Of a stretch of DNA of 64,000 bases, positions 44,240-54,507 are shown in pieces. The notes beneath the pieces are model-generated. The model ran no database searches and was not told where the DNA came from. It saw only the letters and a list, made by a program, of their open reading frames with translations. Position numbers and translations under genes: made by a program. The DNA comes from Pectinophora gossypiella (Eukaryota > Arthropoda > Insecta > Lepidoptera > Gelechiidae), in assembly GCF_024362695.1 (NCBI RefSeq), contig NC_065422.1:10601534-10665533 (forward strand), read 5' to 3'. Each line of letters starts with the position of its first letter. The first letter of the stretch is position 1.

Positions 44240-44820
44240 AGTTTTACTCCACAATAGAGATAAATATCTCTTTACTTTGATACCTTCACTTCGTCTTTTC
44301 AAAGCAAACAAGTTCTAAATATACCTAGATAAGTTTTGTATCAGCAAAATGTAAAAATTATAAAATGTTATAAATATTAATTATATTTTTCAACGGCAAA
44401 ATTTTCCCGCAGATCAAAAGAAGTTATCCTCAATATGTCAATGTGGGTAAGTGATTGAAAAATGTATAGTGTATGAATATTACGACTGTATTAGTTAAAA
44501 TGTTATGGACAAGTTACAACACCATCACATCAACACACTGGGTGTGAGAATGACCATTGAGCATCATAACGATAACTATTACTTTGCCGATATATTTCCA
44601 ATATTACAAAATACGTTTTCACTGAGCAGAACAAAAGGTCGTGTTACTTGCGTGTTATTTTTTTTAAAAAAAGCAGTTTTTTTATCAGTTTGCAATATTA
44701 TCAAGAATAAAATTTATCAAAAAAGAAATAGAATATTTAAAAAATATGTTTTATTTTTTACTTTTTCTGATTATTATAGCAAACTTGTTTCAACTGAAAC
44801 ATCCAAATTGGTGTTCCAAA
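44240..44820. other. AT-rich intron, nothing recognised
   Basis: The 111-codon plus-strand frame (44505-44840) is Lys/Phe/Ile-rich with no motif and lies opposite the intron between exons 9 and 10. Confidence 0.4.
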
Positions 44821-44822
44821 TA

Positions 44823-45136
44823 CTTCTTCTTCTATCGTGAGGTGGAGTACCAACCTCATCAACCCTGGTGACAGGGTAACCATTGGGCCGCCAAAGGCCC
44901 CTGACATGGCTCACGTAACGACTAGTTACTTACATCAGTAAGTAGTAACCGGGACCAACGGCTTAACGTGCCTTCCGAAGCACGGATCATCTTACTTTCG
45001 GACAAACTGGTGATCATCCAGTAATGTCCTAACCAACCTAGGGACCACAAAGTATTTTTTGTGATATGTCCCCACCGGGAATAGAACCCGGGACCTCCGG
45101 ATCGTTAGCCCAACTCTCAACTACTGGACCACGGAC
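44823..45136 (-). mobile_element. SINE family B, full length
   Basis: 3' end TCTTCTATCGTGAGGTGG, body words in order, and a tRNA-like head in complement (ACCGGGAATAGAACCCGGGA, TCAACTACTGGACCACGG). It lies in the intron between exons 9 and 10. Confidence 0.84.
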
Positions 45137-45311
45137 ATCGTAATAGGTTGCGTAATAGGAAATCGGAATATCCGCGCCAGAAATTGCATAAGCAATTAGT
45201 AAAAACCTACGGTCCGTATGATCCGTTTGCTCACGTCGACATATTGATACAGGTAATACGAGTTTACAGTACATTTTTTTTTCAATACGAGTAGAATGAG
45301 ATGACACTTAC

Positions 45312-45368
45312 AGGGCCGTAGTGACTTCGCATGGAAACAGGCACTCCAGTAGGCGGCGCCGAGCGGAG
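45312..45368 (-). CDS. Exon 9 of the split gene (57 nt micro-exon)
   Basis: The acceptor is GTGTAACAG|CTC and the donor is CCT|GTAAGT. It is exactly 19 codons in phase 0, reading LRSAPPTGVPVSMRSHYGP. It is GC-rich in an AT-rich intron. Its length makes it a natural cassette exon. Confidence 0.78.
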
Positions 45369-45635
45369 CTGTTACACCGGTTAGCGGTTAGCTACGTTAG
45401 CACGTGGTATGGTAGCTCGTAAATTGTATATATTGCCCTGTTTTGACCTCAGAGAAATTATAGACAGAAGTCGCCTTTGGGCTTGCTTTACACTATATTT
45501 GTCCTGAAATTTTTTGGTGGAGGTGAAGTGTGTGAGTGTATCTCTGACACTTCTTTCTTTCTTGTCGTTCGTTCTCTACTAAGGATCGTGATTGTATGTT
45601 AACTTCCTCCATTGGGTTCGATCATGTGACATATG

Positions 45636-45781
45636 TACAGTCATGAGCAATATAATGTACCCACTTTAGGACTCTGTCGCACTAACATATTTGACATTTA
45701 GTGAGACTTACAGTTCAATTTGTCAAAAAAGTTAATGTGACATGGTACCAAAATGTATACATATTAATGCTCGTGACCGTA
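45636..45781 (+). mobile_element. MITE family 3
   Basis: Same ends and interior as 39238-39383, with one small internal difference (ACCCACTTTAGGACTCTGTC). Two near-identical copies 6 kb apart suggest recent spread. Confidence 0.82.
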
Positions 45782-46387
45782 CATATCTTTGTATAAGGCC
45801 CGCCTAGTCTCACATACTCATAATAAAAAAACGAAGTCTCTATAAACTCTTAATAAAACAAATCTGTCACACAAATAACAAACCACGACTCTTCATATAC
45901 TTTCAGCAGATAGGATCACGATGGCAACTCCCGTCTATAATTACTCTGAGGATTTTTTAGCAATTCTAATAAAAAATAAATATTCTGACTTATTGTTGTA
46001 CTCTCGCTATTTTGCGCGGCGTGGTTTAGACGTGTTTCGACCAATAGATACAGCGTAGGTAGATAAACTATGAACGCGTATTGGTCGAGACCCTTTACTT
46101 GTCGCGTCTACGTAGAGAGCGTCTGCCATGCCGCAACGGCTGTGGTGTTCTTCCGAACAGTCAGATAATTTATTGACAAATTATATAGTTGACATTTTAT
46201 TCCAACTTCATTGTATACAATTTACGAGCGAGACAAACATAGTAAAACAGGACACAAATCATATTAGAATGAAATCCACATCAATGTAATGTTTAGATGA
46301 AAGTTATTTGAAACAAACCAACACCACAAAATGAAATTTTTCAGTCACAAAACCAAAGCAACATTTAGTTTTTACTGCTTTTTAGTA

Positions 46388-46500
46388 CACATACATAAAA
46401 ACTCACGCCAGTAATCCCTAATGGGGTGGGCAGAGCCACAAGTAATCAAAGCCTACTTGCAGACTCTGTTGATACGCGTATGATGGATATGATGCAACCT
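46388..46500 (+). mobile_element. SINE-like family H fragment
   Basis: ACTCACGCCAGTAATCCCTA, ATGGGGTGGGCAGAGCCACA and AGTAATCAAAGCCTACTTGC, same strand as 59165. Its right edge is within about 20 bases of the exon 8 donor. Confidence 0.7.
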
Positions 46501-46518
46501 GTACAAGGTGTAACTTAC

Positions 46519-46635
46519 GTCTTTAGGCTGTACTAGTTGGCTCTGCGGTCGTTCCCTTCGTAACGTCTCAGTCCCTTGCCGCACCAACACTGGGGGGTTT
46601 GTTAGCACCGGCTTAGCTGATACTTCTTCGTCTCG
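46519..46635 (-). CDS. Exon 8 of the split gene
   Basis: The acceptor is AAATTGCAG|CGA and the donor is GAC|GTAAGT. It holds 39 whole codons (117 nt), so it could be skipped without a frameshift. It encodes RDEEVSAKPVLTNPPVLVRQ followed by a basic Gln-rich end, QSQLVQPKD. Confidence 0.84.
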
Positions 46636-46902
46636 CTGCAATTTAATATGTTGACGTTACAACACAAATAAACATACTAATTAAAAAAAAACAATTATAC
46701 GCAATACAAAGTGGCAAGAGAAGCCCGTCTTCCAGGCAATCTTATTTATTTATTTATAACATTTAATTCAGATTTTACTCCATATATAGATAATTTATTA
46801 TTCGTAGACACCCGAAAGGCATAATGAAGGCTTACATCACTGGATGAACGCTTCCTTCTCAAACGAGGAGCACCGGTACGCACCGGACTTGCACCAATGC
46901 GT

Positions 46903-47062
46903 TATTAGTTTTCACTAACACAGTTAGCTCGAGCATTATAGACGGCGATATGAATCACCGCCTATCACGTTGGTCTAACAGAAAGCTCGGTGAGGTGTGG
47001 GTACTTAATTCATCTTTTCCATCAATCGTTAATATAGTCGTGAGCTTATGTTATTTTTTACG
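46903..47062 (+). mobile_element. SINE-like family D
   Basis: GTTTTCACTAACACAGTTAG, TATAGACGGCGATATGAATC and AGAAAGCTCGGTGAGGTGTG. Confidence 0.75.
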
Positions 47063-47252
47063 CTAGTGTCGCCGGGTTTACAGAGTCATAGCCGATTGTA
47101 AACTGATATTTTTATAATGTTTCATACATTGTTTTAAGTTTACGCGCATATCCCTATTTTAAACGCGGTAAGAACCCGTTATTATGTGTTTTAATTATGA
47201 ATGTTTCATGTATGTGTGTGTAATAAAGTACATTTAATTTGATTGGAACTGT

Positions 47253-47625
47253 ACTTCGACTTCGCAAGTTCGAATCCAACACAGGCCTAAACCAATGATT
47301 GTCAAATTTGTTTTCGAATTCATGTTTGGATCATAAATGATTATCATATGCTCAGCGGTGAAGGAAAACATCGTGGTAGTAGTTTTACAGCTAGTTACAT
47401 AATATGTAATTTAATTTTTGACGTTCAAAAAGCGCTAACTTTGTTAGCCAATTTTGAAAAATAATATATTTGAATTTTGACATTTTTCAATTTGCGGGTT
47501 GGAAGGTCAGATAGGCCGTCGCTTCTGTAAAAAACCGGACCTGTCAACTCTTCAGGCTCACCTGACTGCTTACCTCAGTAAGCGGATGCGGTGAGAAACG
47601 GGATAATGCTAGGGAGATGATGTCA
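47253..47625 (+). mobile_element. SINE family A with an insertion
   Basis: The head is truncated at the B box (CAAGTTCGAATCCAACAC). The body to ATCGTGG (47378) is interrupted by about 120 AT-rich bases and resumes at CGGGTTGGAAGGTCAGATAG. Confidence 0.76.
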
Positions 47626-47644
47626 TAATATAATAAATAAGTAC

Positions 47645-47790
47645 CAGCGGCGGGTGTTCAACGGCGATGGTGTAGGAGTCTCGACGGACGGGCGCGGAGG
47701 CCGTGGGGCTGAGCGCCGGGTTCGACGCGTACACGTTGCGGCGCACCATGTTACGTCCCGTGGACTGACGAGTTGATGACGTTGATGGAC
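47645..47790 (-). CDS. Exon 7 of the split gene
   Basis: The acceptor is ACTTTTAG|GTC and the donor is CTG|GTACTT. A nearer AG (CGTCAG) would break phase, so the upstream acceptor is used. It completes a Gly codon, then PSTSSTRQSTGRNMVRR and SNPALSPTASAPVRRDSYT. The third positions are GC-rich, unlike the surrounding intron. It ends in phase 0 at HPPL. Confidence 0.82.
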
Positions 47791-47815
47791 CTAAAAGTTA
47801 CTATTATTTATATTT

Positions 47816-47945
47816 TCAGTCTCTGTGGTCTAATGGCTAGAGCGTTAGGCTTACGATCTGGAGGTCTAGGTTCGATTGCCGATGGGGACATTGTCGAAAA
47901 TCACGCTTTGACCTGGCGGGTTAACCCGTCCAAAGACCACATCAA
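47816..47945 (+). mobile_element. SINE family C head
   Basis: GTCTCTGTGGTCTAATGGCT and GGTTCGATTGCCGATGGGGA: tRNA-like head only. It begins about 25 bases outside the exon 7 acceptor (47790). Confidence 0.72.
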
Positions 47946-47949
47946 AAGA

Positions 47950-48054
47950 ATCTAAAAAAGCAATATTGCTTGCATTGCGCACTTGCTTTTATATGCGAAA
48001 AAACAAATTGCTTCTTTAGAGGAATTGCTTCGATGTGGCCTCTTTAACACCCTG
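47950..48054. mobile_element. MITE family 1, left-truncated
   Basis: AAGCAATATTGCTTGCATTG, then AGAGGAATTGCTTCGATGTG and GCCTCTTTAACACCCTG. Confidence 0.65.
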
Positions 48055-48379
48055 GCCTTTGTTTACTGCTCACAAATGCATGCAGAAGTTAATAAAGGTA
48101 CATCTTACAATTACTGCTATTACTGGAGCTGACGGGCAGTCTCAGTTCCTTGTGGGAGCTGTACTGCCGCAGTTTGGAGGTGGGCAGGCTTGTCTTGCGC
48201 ACCATGCCCGCTGGTGGCGCCATCACGCTGTACGACGCTGCAAAGTTATACAACTATTATTAAACATATGTCTAAAGTAGTGCCGTCCTTCATTTATGAT
48301 AAGTGCAAGAAAGAGATAGTGCCAGTTTCAGAACTGTGAAATTATAATTAAGTTTGCGTCAGTCAGAAGGATTTCTTTT

Positions 48380-48620
48380 TGACGTTACTTATTGTAGATT
48401 TGCCACAAATGGCATAAACTACTTGGCCGGACAACTGGGGAGCGCTGAGGGCTCTCACCCGGTACAAAATTTAAGATAATTGGCCTGAGGGTGCGCGAAC
48501 CTCGGCTGACGCCCTAAGCCGAGAGGAAAATATTTGAAATAATTAATCGGCCCTAGTGGGCGATAGCGAAAGGCGCTGAATGAGGGAAATCGTCGACCAC
48601 GCTGGCGGGGTCAGTATCGG
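48380..48620 (-). repeat. Repeat S joined to repeat R
   Basis: GACGTTACTTATTGTAGATT, TTGGCCGGACAACTGGGGAG and GAGGGCTCTCACCCGG, then GTGGGCGATAGCGAAAGGCG, complement of 11795-11890. Shows S and R are parts of one larger unit. Confidence 0.6.
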
Positions 48621-48970
48621 GTTTCTGAAGTTTTTGTTTTCACGAGCTGATTGGCCGCCTCTATGGCTAGAGTAATCGGGTCGTCCTGTCAGAAGGAATA
48701 TGCTCCACTTCGTGCTCTAAAACTTATTGATGTGAAATTGATTCTAAATATAGAAAAATAAGAAATATTTTAGCCACACTGTTTGAAGTGGTTTGAGATT
48801 GTAGCTCGGGCCCAACAGCTTAACGTGCCTTCCAAAGCAAGGAATCAACGTTCTTTTTTAATCATTTTTTCTTTTATTTCTATGTGTTTCTGTGTGTGTG
48901 TATGCAATAAATAATGCTTATAATTGTGAATTTTCTCTGACATTAGCAGAAACATCATTTTAACATTTAC

Positions 48971-49267
48971 CTGTATTCGGCACTTTAGCGGGCGGCGATT
49001 TAACCTGCGCAGGCGGCGCTATCTTCTTCTCTGGACTTGTTTTCATAATATCTCTCTTAGCACTTTTCTTCACCATCGTAGCACTATTTATAACTGTAGT
49101 ATTGTTAATATCTATACCACCGGAAGAATTCGCTATTGGGGCTTTAGTAACTGTGTAGGATTTGTCGTCGACCATGTTGTAGATTGGAGATATGGTCGTG
49201 TGGAGGTTGAGGAGGTCCGTCTTGCCACATTTTCTGACCGTCAGAGGGGTTGAGGCTACGTGTGCAC
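48971..49267 (-). CDS. Exon 6 of the split gene
   Basis: The acceptor is TAATTTCAG|GTG and the donor is ACAG|GTAAAT. It completes an Arg codon and reads AHVASTPLTVRKCGKTDLL, then a Thr/Asn-rich part and a basic tail (VKKSAKRDIMKTSPEKK) followed by PPAQVKSPPAKVP. The Lys/Pro-rich tail is of the kind found in microtubule- or nucleic-acid-binding disordered regions; this is only a compositional remark. Confidence 0.87.
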
Positions 49268-49324
49268 CTGAAATTAGAGGTACGACAAGGTATAGTTATT
49301 GTATATAACCTACTATATAACATA

Positions 49325-49432
49325 AGTGCGTGTATGAAACGATTGATGATGAAGCAAGAGACGTGTGTCAGGATCGAAAGCAGAGTCCCCGGTGGGAAAT
49401 AGGCGCGAGTTTATGTGTGTGTGTGTGTGTGC
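49325..49432 (+). mobile_element. LINE 3' terminal fragment with (GT)n
   Basis: ATGAAACGATTGATGATGAA, GTGTGTCAGGATCGAAAGCA and CCGGTGGGAAATAGGCGCGA, then a GT microsatellite. Confidence 0.7.
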
Positions 49433-49454
49433 TATAAGTTATAACATACGTCAC

Positions 49455-49690
49455 TGTGCTCCTGTGGTTTGGTGCAAGTCACCGGCCTTCCACCAATCAG
49501 TTATTAATTTATTTCAAGTGCAGTTTTCACTAACACAGTTGACTCAACCATTACAGACAGCGATTCGGTCTATCACGTTGGTCTAACAGAAAGCTCGGTG
49601 AAGTGTGGGTACGTAGTTCATCTTGCGATGTACCTCTGACTATCCCATTTGGGATATAGTCGTGAGCTTATGTTATGTTATAACATAATA
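49455..49690 (+). mobile_element. SINE-like family D
   Basis: TCAAGTGCAGTTTTCACTAA, CGGTCTATCACGTTGGTCTA and CCCATTTGGGATATAGTCGT. Confidence 0.76.
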
Positions 49691-49904
49691 TATACCCACT
49701 CCTCGCCAAATATGTTTCATCATCATTTCAGGCCTTTAAATCTTTATGAGATGATTCAAACAGCGTTTCTGTGGCAGCTTTTAAAATGGCTGCAAAGTCC
49801 GATGCGAGAGCGACAGTAGCGGCCGCACGACTGGCATTGTAGTTGAGGGTTATTAGACGGTACAAATATGTTTAAGTCCCATGTAATGGGGGACATACCA
49901 GGCG

Positions 49905-50400
49905 CCGTTACCCAAAAAGAATATAGATTGCGCTGTTCAGATTTAACGTGATAATTACTTATTTTCTTATTGCTCGGGGTACATTACTGTTCAAAAATAT
50001 ACTCTGATGGCAGAGGCATACATACATAAACAGCCTATATAAGTCCCACTGCTGAGCACAGGCCTCCCCTCAATAAACCGGAGGGGGTATGGAGCATACT
50101 CCACCACGCTGCTCCAATGCGGGTTGGTGGAGATGTTTTTACGGCTAATAGCCGGGACCAACGGCTGCACGTGCCCTCCGAAGCACGGAATCAACTTACT
50201 TTTTCGGACAATCAGGTGATTCAAGCCTGAAAAGTCCTAACCAAGTCTCACAAAGTGATTTCGACAATGTCCCCATCGGGAATTGAACCCGGACCTCCAG
50301 ATCGAGAGCCTAACGCTCTAACCACTAGACCACGGAGGCTGTTTATAGAGGCATATATAGGGCAGAGGCGTATATCAACATAATTGTTGCTTGACATTTG
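49905..50400. mobile_element. Fragment of the 499-bp element, split by SINE C
   Basis: 49905-50027 matches 43400-43520 (GCGCTGTTCAGATTTAACGT, TATTTTCTTATTGCTCGGGG). It resumes after the SINE near 50349 (GCAGAGGCGTATATC). The SINE is flanked by GAGGCATA. Confidence 0.68.
50028..50343 (-). mobile_element. SINE family C, full length
   Basis: Complement head AGCCTCCGTGGTCTAGTGGT with B box GGTTCAATTCCCGATGGGGA. The body runs to AGGCTGTTTATGTATG. Direct repeats GAGGCATA flank it (about 50010-50017 and 50347-50354). It lies in the intron between exons 5 and 6. Confidence 0.86.
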
Positions 50401-50433
50401 GCATTTGATTTGGCTTGAGTTGATGGATCTTAC

Positions 50434-50548
50434 GTGGATCATTGGCAGCGGTGTCGGGCACGCTGTCGGGTGGGCTAGAAGAACTGAAGGTAGCCGTGTC
50501 CGTGCTCTCGCTGGACCCAACCATAGCACGTTCCTGAGAACTCCACTC
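50434..50548 (-). CDS. Exon 5 of the split gene
   Basis: The acceptor is TGTACAG|GAG and the donor is CCAC|GTAAGA. It reads EWSSQERAMVGSSESTD and then a Ser run followed by SPPDSVPDTAAND, ending with one base of an Arg codon. This frame is not the longest open frame here; it is chosen because splice phase from exon 4 and into exon 6 agrees. Confidence 0.85.
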
Positions 50549-50586
50549 CTGTACACATAAACAGACTCAACGTTTATTCGCCATAG

Positions 50587-50648
50587 TCTTCTTCTTCTTT
50601 CGTATAGGTTGTGAGATGAATGGCCGACTTCATCAAACCTGGTGCCAA
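50587..50648 (-). mobile_element. SINE family B, 3' tip
   Basis: TTCTTCTTCTTTCGTATAGG, TTGTGAGATG and CATCAAACCTGGTGCCAAGG, strongly diverged. Confidence 0.5.
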
Positions 50649-50851
50649 GGTTCGCCGAATGTCATTTAGAAAAAAAAAATGCAAATCCACGCAGTAACAG
50701 CTACAGAATTTGAGGAGAAATGACAAGAAACTCGGCAGCAAGAACAGAACAGAAAAAAATATGTTCTCTTTCACTTCTTCCTCAAAAGTGATAGGTACAC
50801 TCTAGCATCCAGACTAATCCCATCATCCACTTCATTTTCATAATCACTTAC

Positions 50852-51867
50852 CTCTTGTTGCAATGTTCTTTCACTGGCGTCGATGAGATTCAAAGTAGCC
50901 GAGTTGATATCTATAATCGGATTGTCATCCTTCACAAACACTACCGTCGTATCCATAGACGCTCTTGGCGACGTCTTCTTAAACGTCGCGTTCCTCTTCG
51001 GGGGCTCTCTCACCGGCTCTTCCTGCTTATCATACCCATTGGCGTAGGCTCTTCTCCTTGAAAGCAACTCCGAAGCATTGTCCATACTCTTCCTTGGGAC
51101 TGCCATAGGCTGATTAGTAGATATGAACGTCTTAGTCGGAGACACTTCCACCTGATTGGGCAACGACCTTTCTGGTTCGTTTGGCAACGCTTTCCTTGCT
51201 AAAGAAAGCTTCTGTCTCGCTTGTATTATTTCGTTCAGCTCCTGCTTGTCTAGTGTAACGTTGAGACTGTTTCTAGCCACGTCTATCGGTTTTCCAGGCA
51301 TGCCCATGTCTTTGTAGAAAGCGTCATCCTTCTCGAAAGAAGAGTTCACGTTTTCCTTCTCAGCGTCAATGTTTCTTCTGAACTTGTTGTTTGAGTAGTG
51401 CAGCGTAATAGTTTCTGCCATCTCATTAGGTTTGGAAACTTTAGCCTCCTTCTTATCAATGTTTTCGTTCAGTATTTTTGCGCTGTCTATTTGGCAGGCC
51501 TCTTCCCTCGCTTTTGTGTAGCTCTCGGAGTTGCGCATGGGTGTTTCACGTTTGAAGCTGTTGTACATTTGGTGTCGCGGGCGCGCAGAGAGTAGCTTCT
51601 CTGATTGTTCTAGGTGGGTGAAGGTTGCCGAGCTGAATATGTTGTTTGAGTCGACACTATCGGATCTCGGTTTGGGTGTGGTGTTTGAGACGACGTATGA
51701 GGAGTTGACAGAGCTGACCAGGCTTGGTGGTAATGAGTCCATCAGGCTGTCGTTGTCAGGGTATGTAGTTTGGGACAGGAAACTTGTGCTCATATCTTTC
51801 TCATCCAAAATGCTGAGCGTCATGCTCGTCATCATTGGATCTAGACTTTCTCGGCCTGATGTTACGC
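50852..51867 (-). CDS. Exon 4 of the split gene (largest, 1016 nt)
   Basis: The acceptor is a T-run ending CCAG|GCG and the donor is GAG|GTAAGT, a perfect consensus. It completes a Gly codon and encodes about 339 residues (about 200-538), ending in phase 0 after TLQQE. It carries the second PPSLVSS copy near its start (SLMDSLPPSLVSS), then a polar, charged, Asn/Ser-rich stretch. Segments such as KQELNEIIQARQKLSLARKA look helical or coiled-coil, and repeated basic Ser/Thr-Pro words look like kinase sites. No catalytic domain is visible. The open frame runs past the donor to a stop at 50771, but the strong donor and the in-phase next exon favour splicing. Confidence 0.9.
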
Positions 51868-52051
51868 CTGGAAAAAAAAAACGAAAGTTGTATGACATTG
51901 CATTATAAGGCCGATCGCACTTTGGATATGTTGTCGTACAAATTCAACTTGTGAGTATCAACACGCAGGAATAATCACAAACTTTTTTAACTATGAGTGT
52001 GGTGAGCCACCTGCCCTAGGGAAAGTAGGGAAGTACAATAGTTATGATTAC

Positions 52052-52221
52052 CAGAGTCCCTATGCACGGTCAAAGACTTCCTCCCCTCCAAGGACTCAGG
52101 GTTGAAGGTGCCAGAATGTTCCATCAACAGGGATGAGACCAGGCTTGGTGGAGACATCCGCATCAGCGACTCACCGCTCTGGTACATGTTCAGGCTGCCT
52201 CTGTCGCTGATCATCATGCCT
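52052..52221 (-). CDS. Exon 3 of the split gene
   Basis: The acceptor is TTCCCCAG|AGG and the donor is CTG|GTAATC. The first base completes a Lys codon, then the frame reads GMMISDRGSLNMY. It carries the first copy of the repeated motif, SLMRMSPPSLVSS, then GRKSLTVHRDS. It ends with one base of a Gly codon. Confidence 0.85.
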
Positions 52222-52947
52222 CTGGGGAAATTGGGAAAAGGTTAAGTCAGCAAACGTATTATAAAAGCATGATACCACAAAATCAACCCCGTGTTCTTAA
52301 TTCTATAACCTTATTTTTGAACTGCCAAAGGCCTGTGACAAGCTAGCTTATAAAATAACGAAGAAAATTTCTATTGTGTAACTAGTTATGAAAGTTCATT
52401 TTTTTAAGTAAATATATTTTTTGTCGAACGTCTCATCCGCCTAAAACTACTACAGCTTCTCAACCTGTATAGCTTTGGAAAATCGGCTGTATGCCCTAGA
52501 TGTCCTTAAAAAAAATTAAACATATTGTAATATAATTCCAGTAATTTGGCTGCGTAATATTGGTTCCAGAACATATCTCTATAGATGCCTCTATTTCCGC
52601 GAACACACAAAATAAACCAAAACATAATTTCCGTTACCAATCTACTAATAAAAGTTCATTGACGGTATTTTTTGCAATGGACAAGACAAGAACACATTTC
52701 AGAATCCACTTTCCCTTCATGTAGTTTTTGAGTGTGCACGCGCAAGTCATGATCGATAATTGAGAAAGCTGAGGCTTTTGTTTGATATAACATTTTATTT
52801 TGTTTTGTGAAAGGTTAATCTTGTAATGTTATTTCAATAGCGCTAATCAGATGTGATTTTACAATAGATACGTGTTTGATTTGTTTATGACTTATTTATG
52901 AATTAAAAAAAAAAAAAAAGTAATAAGTACGACATTTTATCACGTTT

Positions 52948-53055
52948 TTCTATGACGTCACTATGTGCTTCCTCATAGAAATTCCATAGTAATTTCGTGT
53001 TCTGACGTTTAGTAAAAAGTAACTGATTTGACTAGTTGGAAACTAGCCTATTGAA
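52948..53055 (-). repeat. Dispersed repeat I, copy 2
   Basis: AAATTCCATAGTAATTTCGT, AGTAACTGATTTGACTAGTT and GGAAACTAGCC: complement of 33826-33940. Confidence 0.75.
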
Positions 53056-53114
53056 GGAGTCGAAATATTTCATGCGTTTTAAATCAGACCTTATTGCATA
53101 ATGCATTTTTTTTT

Positions 53115-53300
53115 TAAACATAACATAAACAGCCTATTTATGTCCCACTTTTGGGCACATGCCGGGTATGGAGCGCATTCCACTATGCTGCTGCACTGGA
53201 CTGGTGGTGCTTTTATGGCTAGTAGCCGAGACCAAGGGCTTCACGTGTCTTCCGATGCACGGCACCATCTTTACTTTGTCGGACAGTCAGGTGATTGTTG
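53115..53300 (-). mobile_element. SINE family C, decayed
   Basis: ATAAACAGCCTATTTATGTC, GGTATGGAGCGCATTCCACT and GCTTCACGTGTCTTCCGATG. The head is missing. Confidence 0.65.
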
Positions 53301-53599
53301 TTGCTTAGATGTCACACGCAATAAAATAGCTTTTTTTTTTTTGACGTGACTTATTGTAGATTTGCCGCAGATGGCATTAACTACTTGGCCGGACTAAAAA
53401 TAGCGTCAATGTGTAGTGTATATGCAAAACGAGGTGTTTTGTATAAAGTATCCGGGGTGTGACAGCACTTCAAACAGTGTTGTTGATGCAACTTAAATAA
53501 AATGGCTAGTCGTTAACCAGCTCGTAAATTTGACAATTGGGAATACCATGTTTACGACGTGAGTAAAGACTATTTGAATAAAACCTTAGTTTAGACTAA

Positions 53600-53703
53600 C
53601 AATGTAAAATATAACGTCTGCATATAGACGTTAGATCTATTTATAAAAACTGCTATTTTTCTTTAGGACCACGGCAGCGAAGCGTGGGTAAAAGCTAGTT
53701 ATA
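53600..53703 (+). mobile_element. Possible Helitron 3' end
   Basis: ACCACGGCAGCGAAGCGTGG is a short hairpin followed by GTAAAAGCTAGTTA. A hairpin a few bases before CTAGT is the Helitron 3' signature. Only the terminus is seen. Confidence 0.45.
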
Positions 53704-53704
53704 A

Positions 53705-53855
53705 TAAAACGATTGTCCAAAAATGCTTCGGAAGTCCCGGCTACTATTTATTTAAGCAAGTATGTAGCCGTTATATGAGCCATGTTAGGGGCCTTTTTCG
53801 GCTCAATAGTAACCCTGAAGGTTGATGAGGTTGGTCATTAAACTCAAAACCGACA
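53705..53855 (+). mobile_element. SINE family B 3' half abutting exon 2
   Basis: TTATATGAGCCATGTTAGGG, GGCCTTTTTCGGCTCAATAG and AACCCTGAAGGTTGATGAGG. Its end lies about 25 bases from the exon 2 donor at 53879. Confidence 0.72.
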
Positions 53856-53878
53856 GGAGAGATATGTGCAATACGTAC

Positions 53879-54003
53879 TTGTTGAAGGTGTTGTGAAGGT
53901 TGTGCGCGGGCTGGGACAAGTCGATGTTGATGGGCCGCGTCATGGTTGGTTCTGACAGCCGCTCTGAACCCTCGGACACCAGGGTCATGTCTATGTCTTC
54001 CAG
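53879..54003 (-). CDS. Exon 2 of the split gene
   Basis: The acceptor is TTTTTTCAG|CTG and the donor is CAA|GTACGT. It starts in phase 0 with LEDIDMTLVSEGSERL and ends after two bases of a Lys codon completed in the next exon. The intron before it is about 6.6 kb and holds SINE and MITE insertions. A SINE 3' end (53705-53855) stops only about 25 bases beyond the donor. Confidence 0.82.
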
Positions 54004-54282
54004 CTGAAAAAAGTTTAAAGTTAAAAGACCAATCAATATACTTGTAAGGATGGAAAACATGAATGAAAGTAGTGATGCGAGGCGCTATGCAGTCGGTCCG
54101 GTTTTGATTATGCTGATTTCCAAAGAAAACTTAATTATTTAGTTAGTAATATTGAATAATAAAGGGTTTTGTTATCTTTCAAAGAAAAAAAATTGTTTTA
54201 ATTAACCTCACTACCACAAACAAGCAGTTTTGATCGTTTTCAGCCCGCCATCCTAATTTTACATATTATTTTTATGAACTAG

Positions 54283-54368
54283 ACGAGATCCCGAAAATTT
54301 CGAGATCTCGCGAGATTGATATTTCCAATCCCGCGGGATCTCGCATTTGCGATCTCGAGTTGGGATTG
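54283..54368. repeat. Cluster of palindromic GAGATC / CGGGAT words
   Basis: Within 86 bases: GACGAGATCCCG, CGAGATCTCGCGAGAT, AATCCCGCGGGATCTCG, GCGATCTCGAGTTGGGATT. It contains perfect palindromes ATCTCGCGAGAT and ATCCCGCGGGAT. Confidence 0.8.
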
Positions 54369-54507
54369 CATTCCGTAAGGTGAACCTAAGGACGACGTGA
54401 GCGACTGCAACCCTGAAAAATGATAAATAGTTGACTGGGACGTTTTTTTTATAGTAACGCAATATAGCATAGAGGTGATAACAAATGCTAGTATAAGTAT
54501 TATTAAC

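Noticed and set aside
44505..44840. 111-codon plus-strand frame
   Set aside because: Low-complexity Lys/Phe/Ile sequence inside an intron, running into SINE B at its end.
50248..50556. 102-codon minus-strand frame over exon 5
   Set aside because: The frame disagrees with splice phase from exon 4 and into exon 6 and runs into a SINE; the overlapping phase-0 frame is used instead.
51398..51908. Plus-strand frames opposite exon 4
   Set aside because: Shadow frames of a strong coding exon; no motif and no promoter or splice support.
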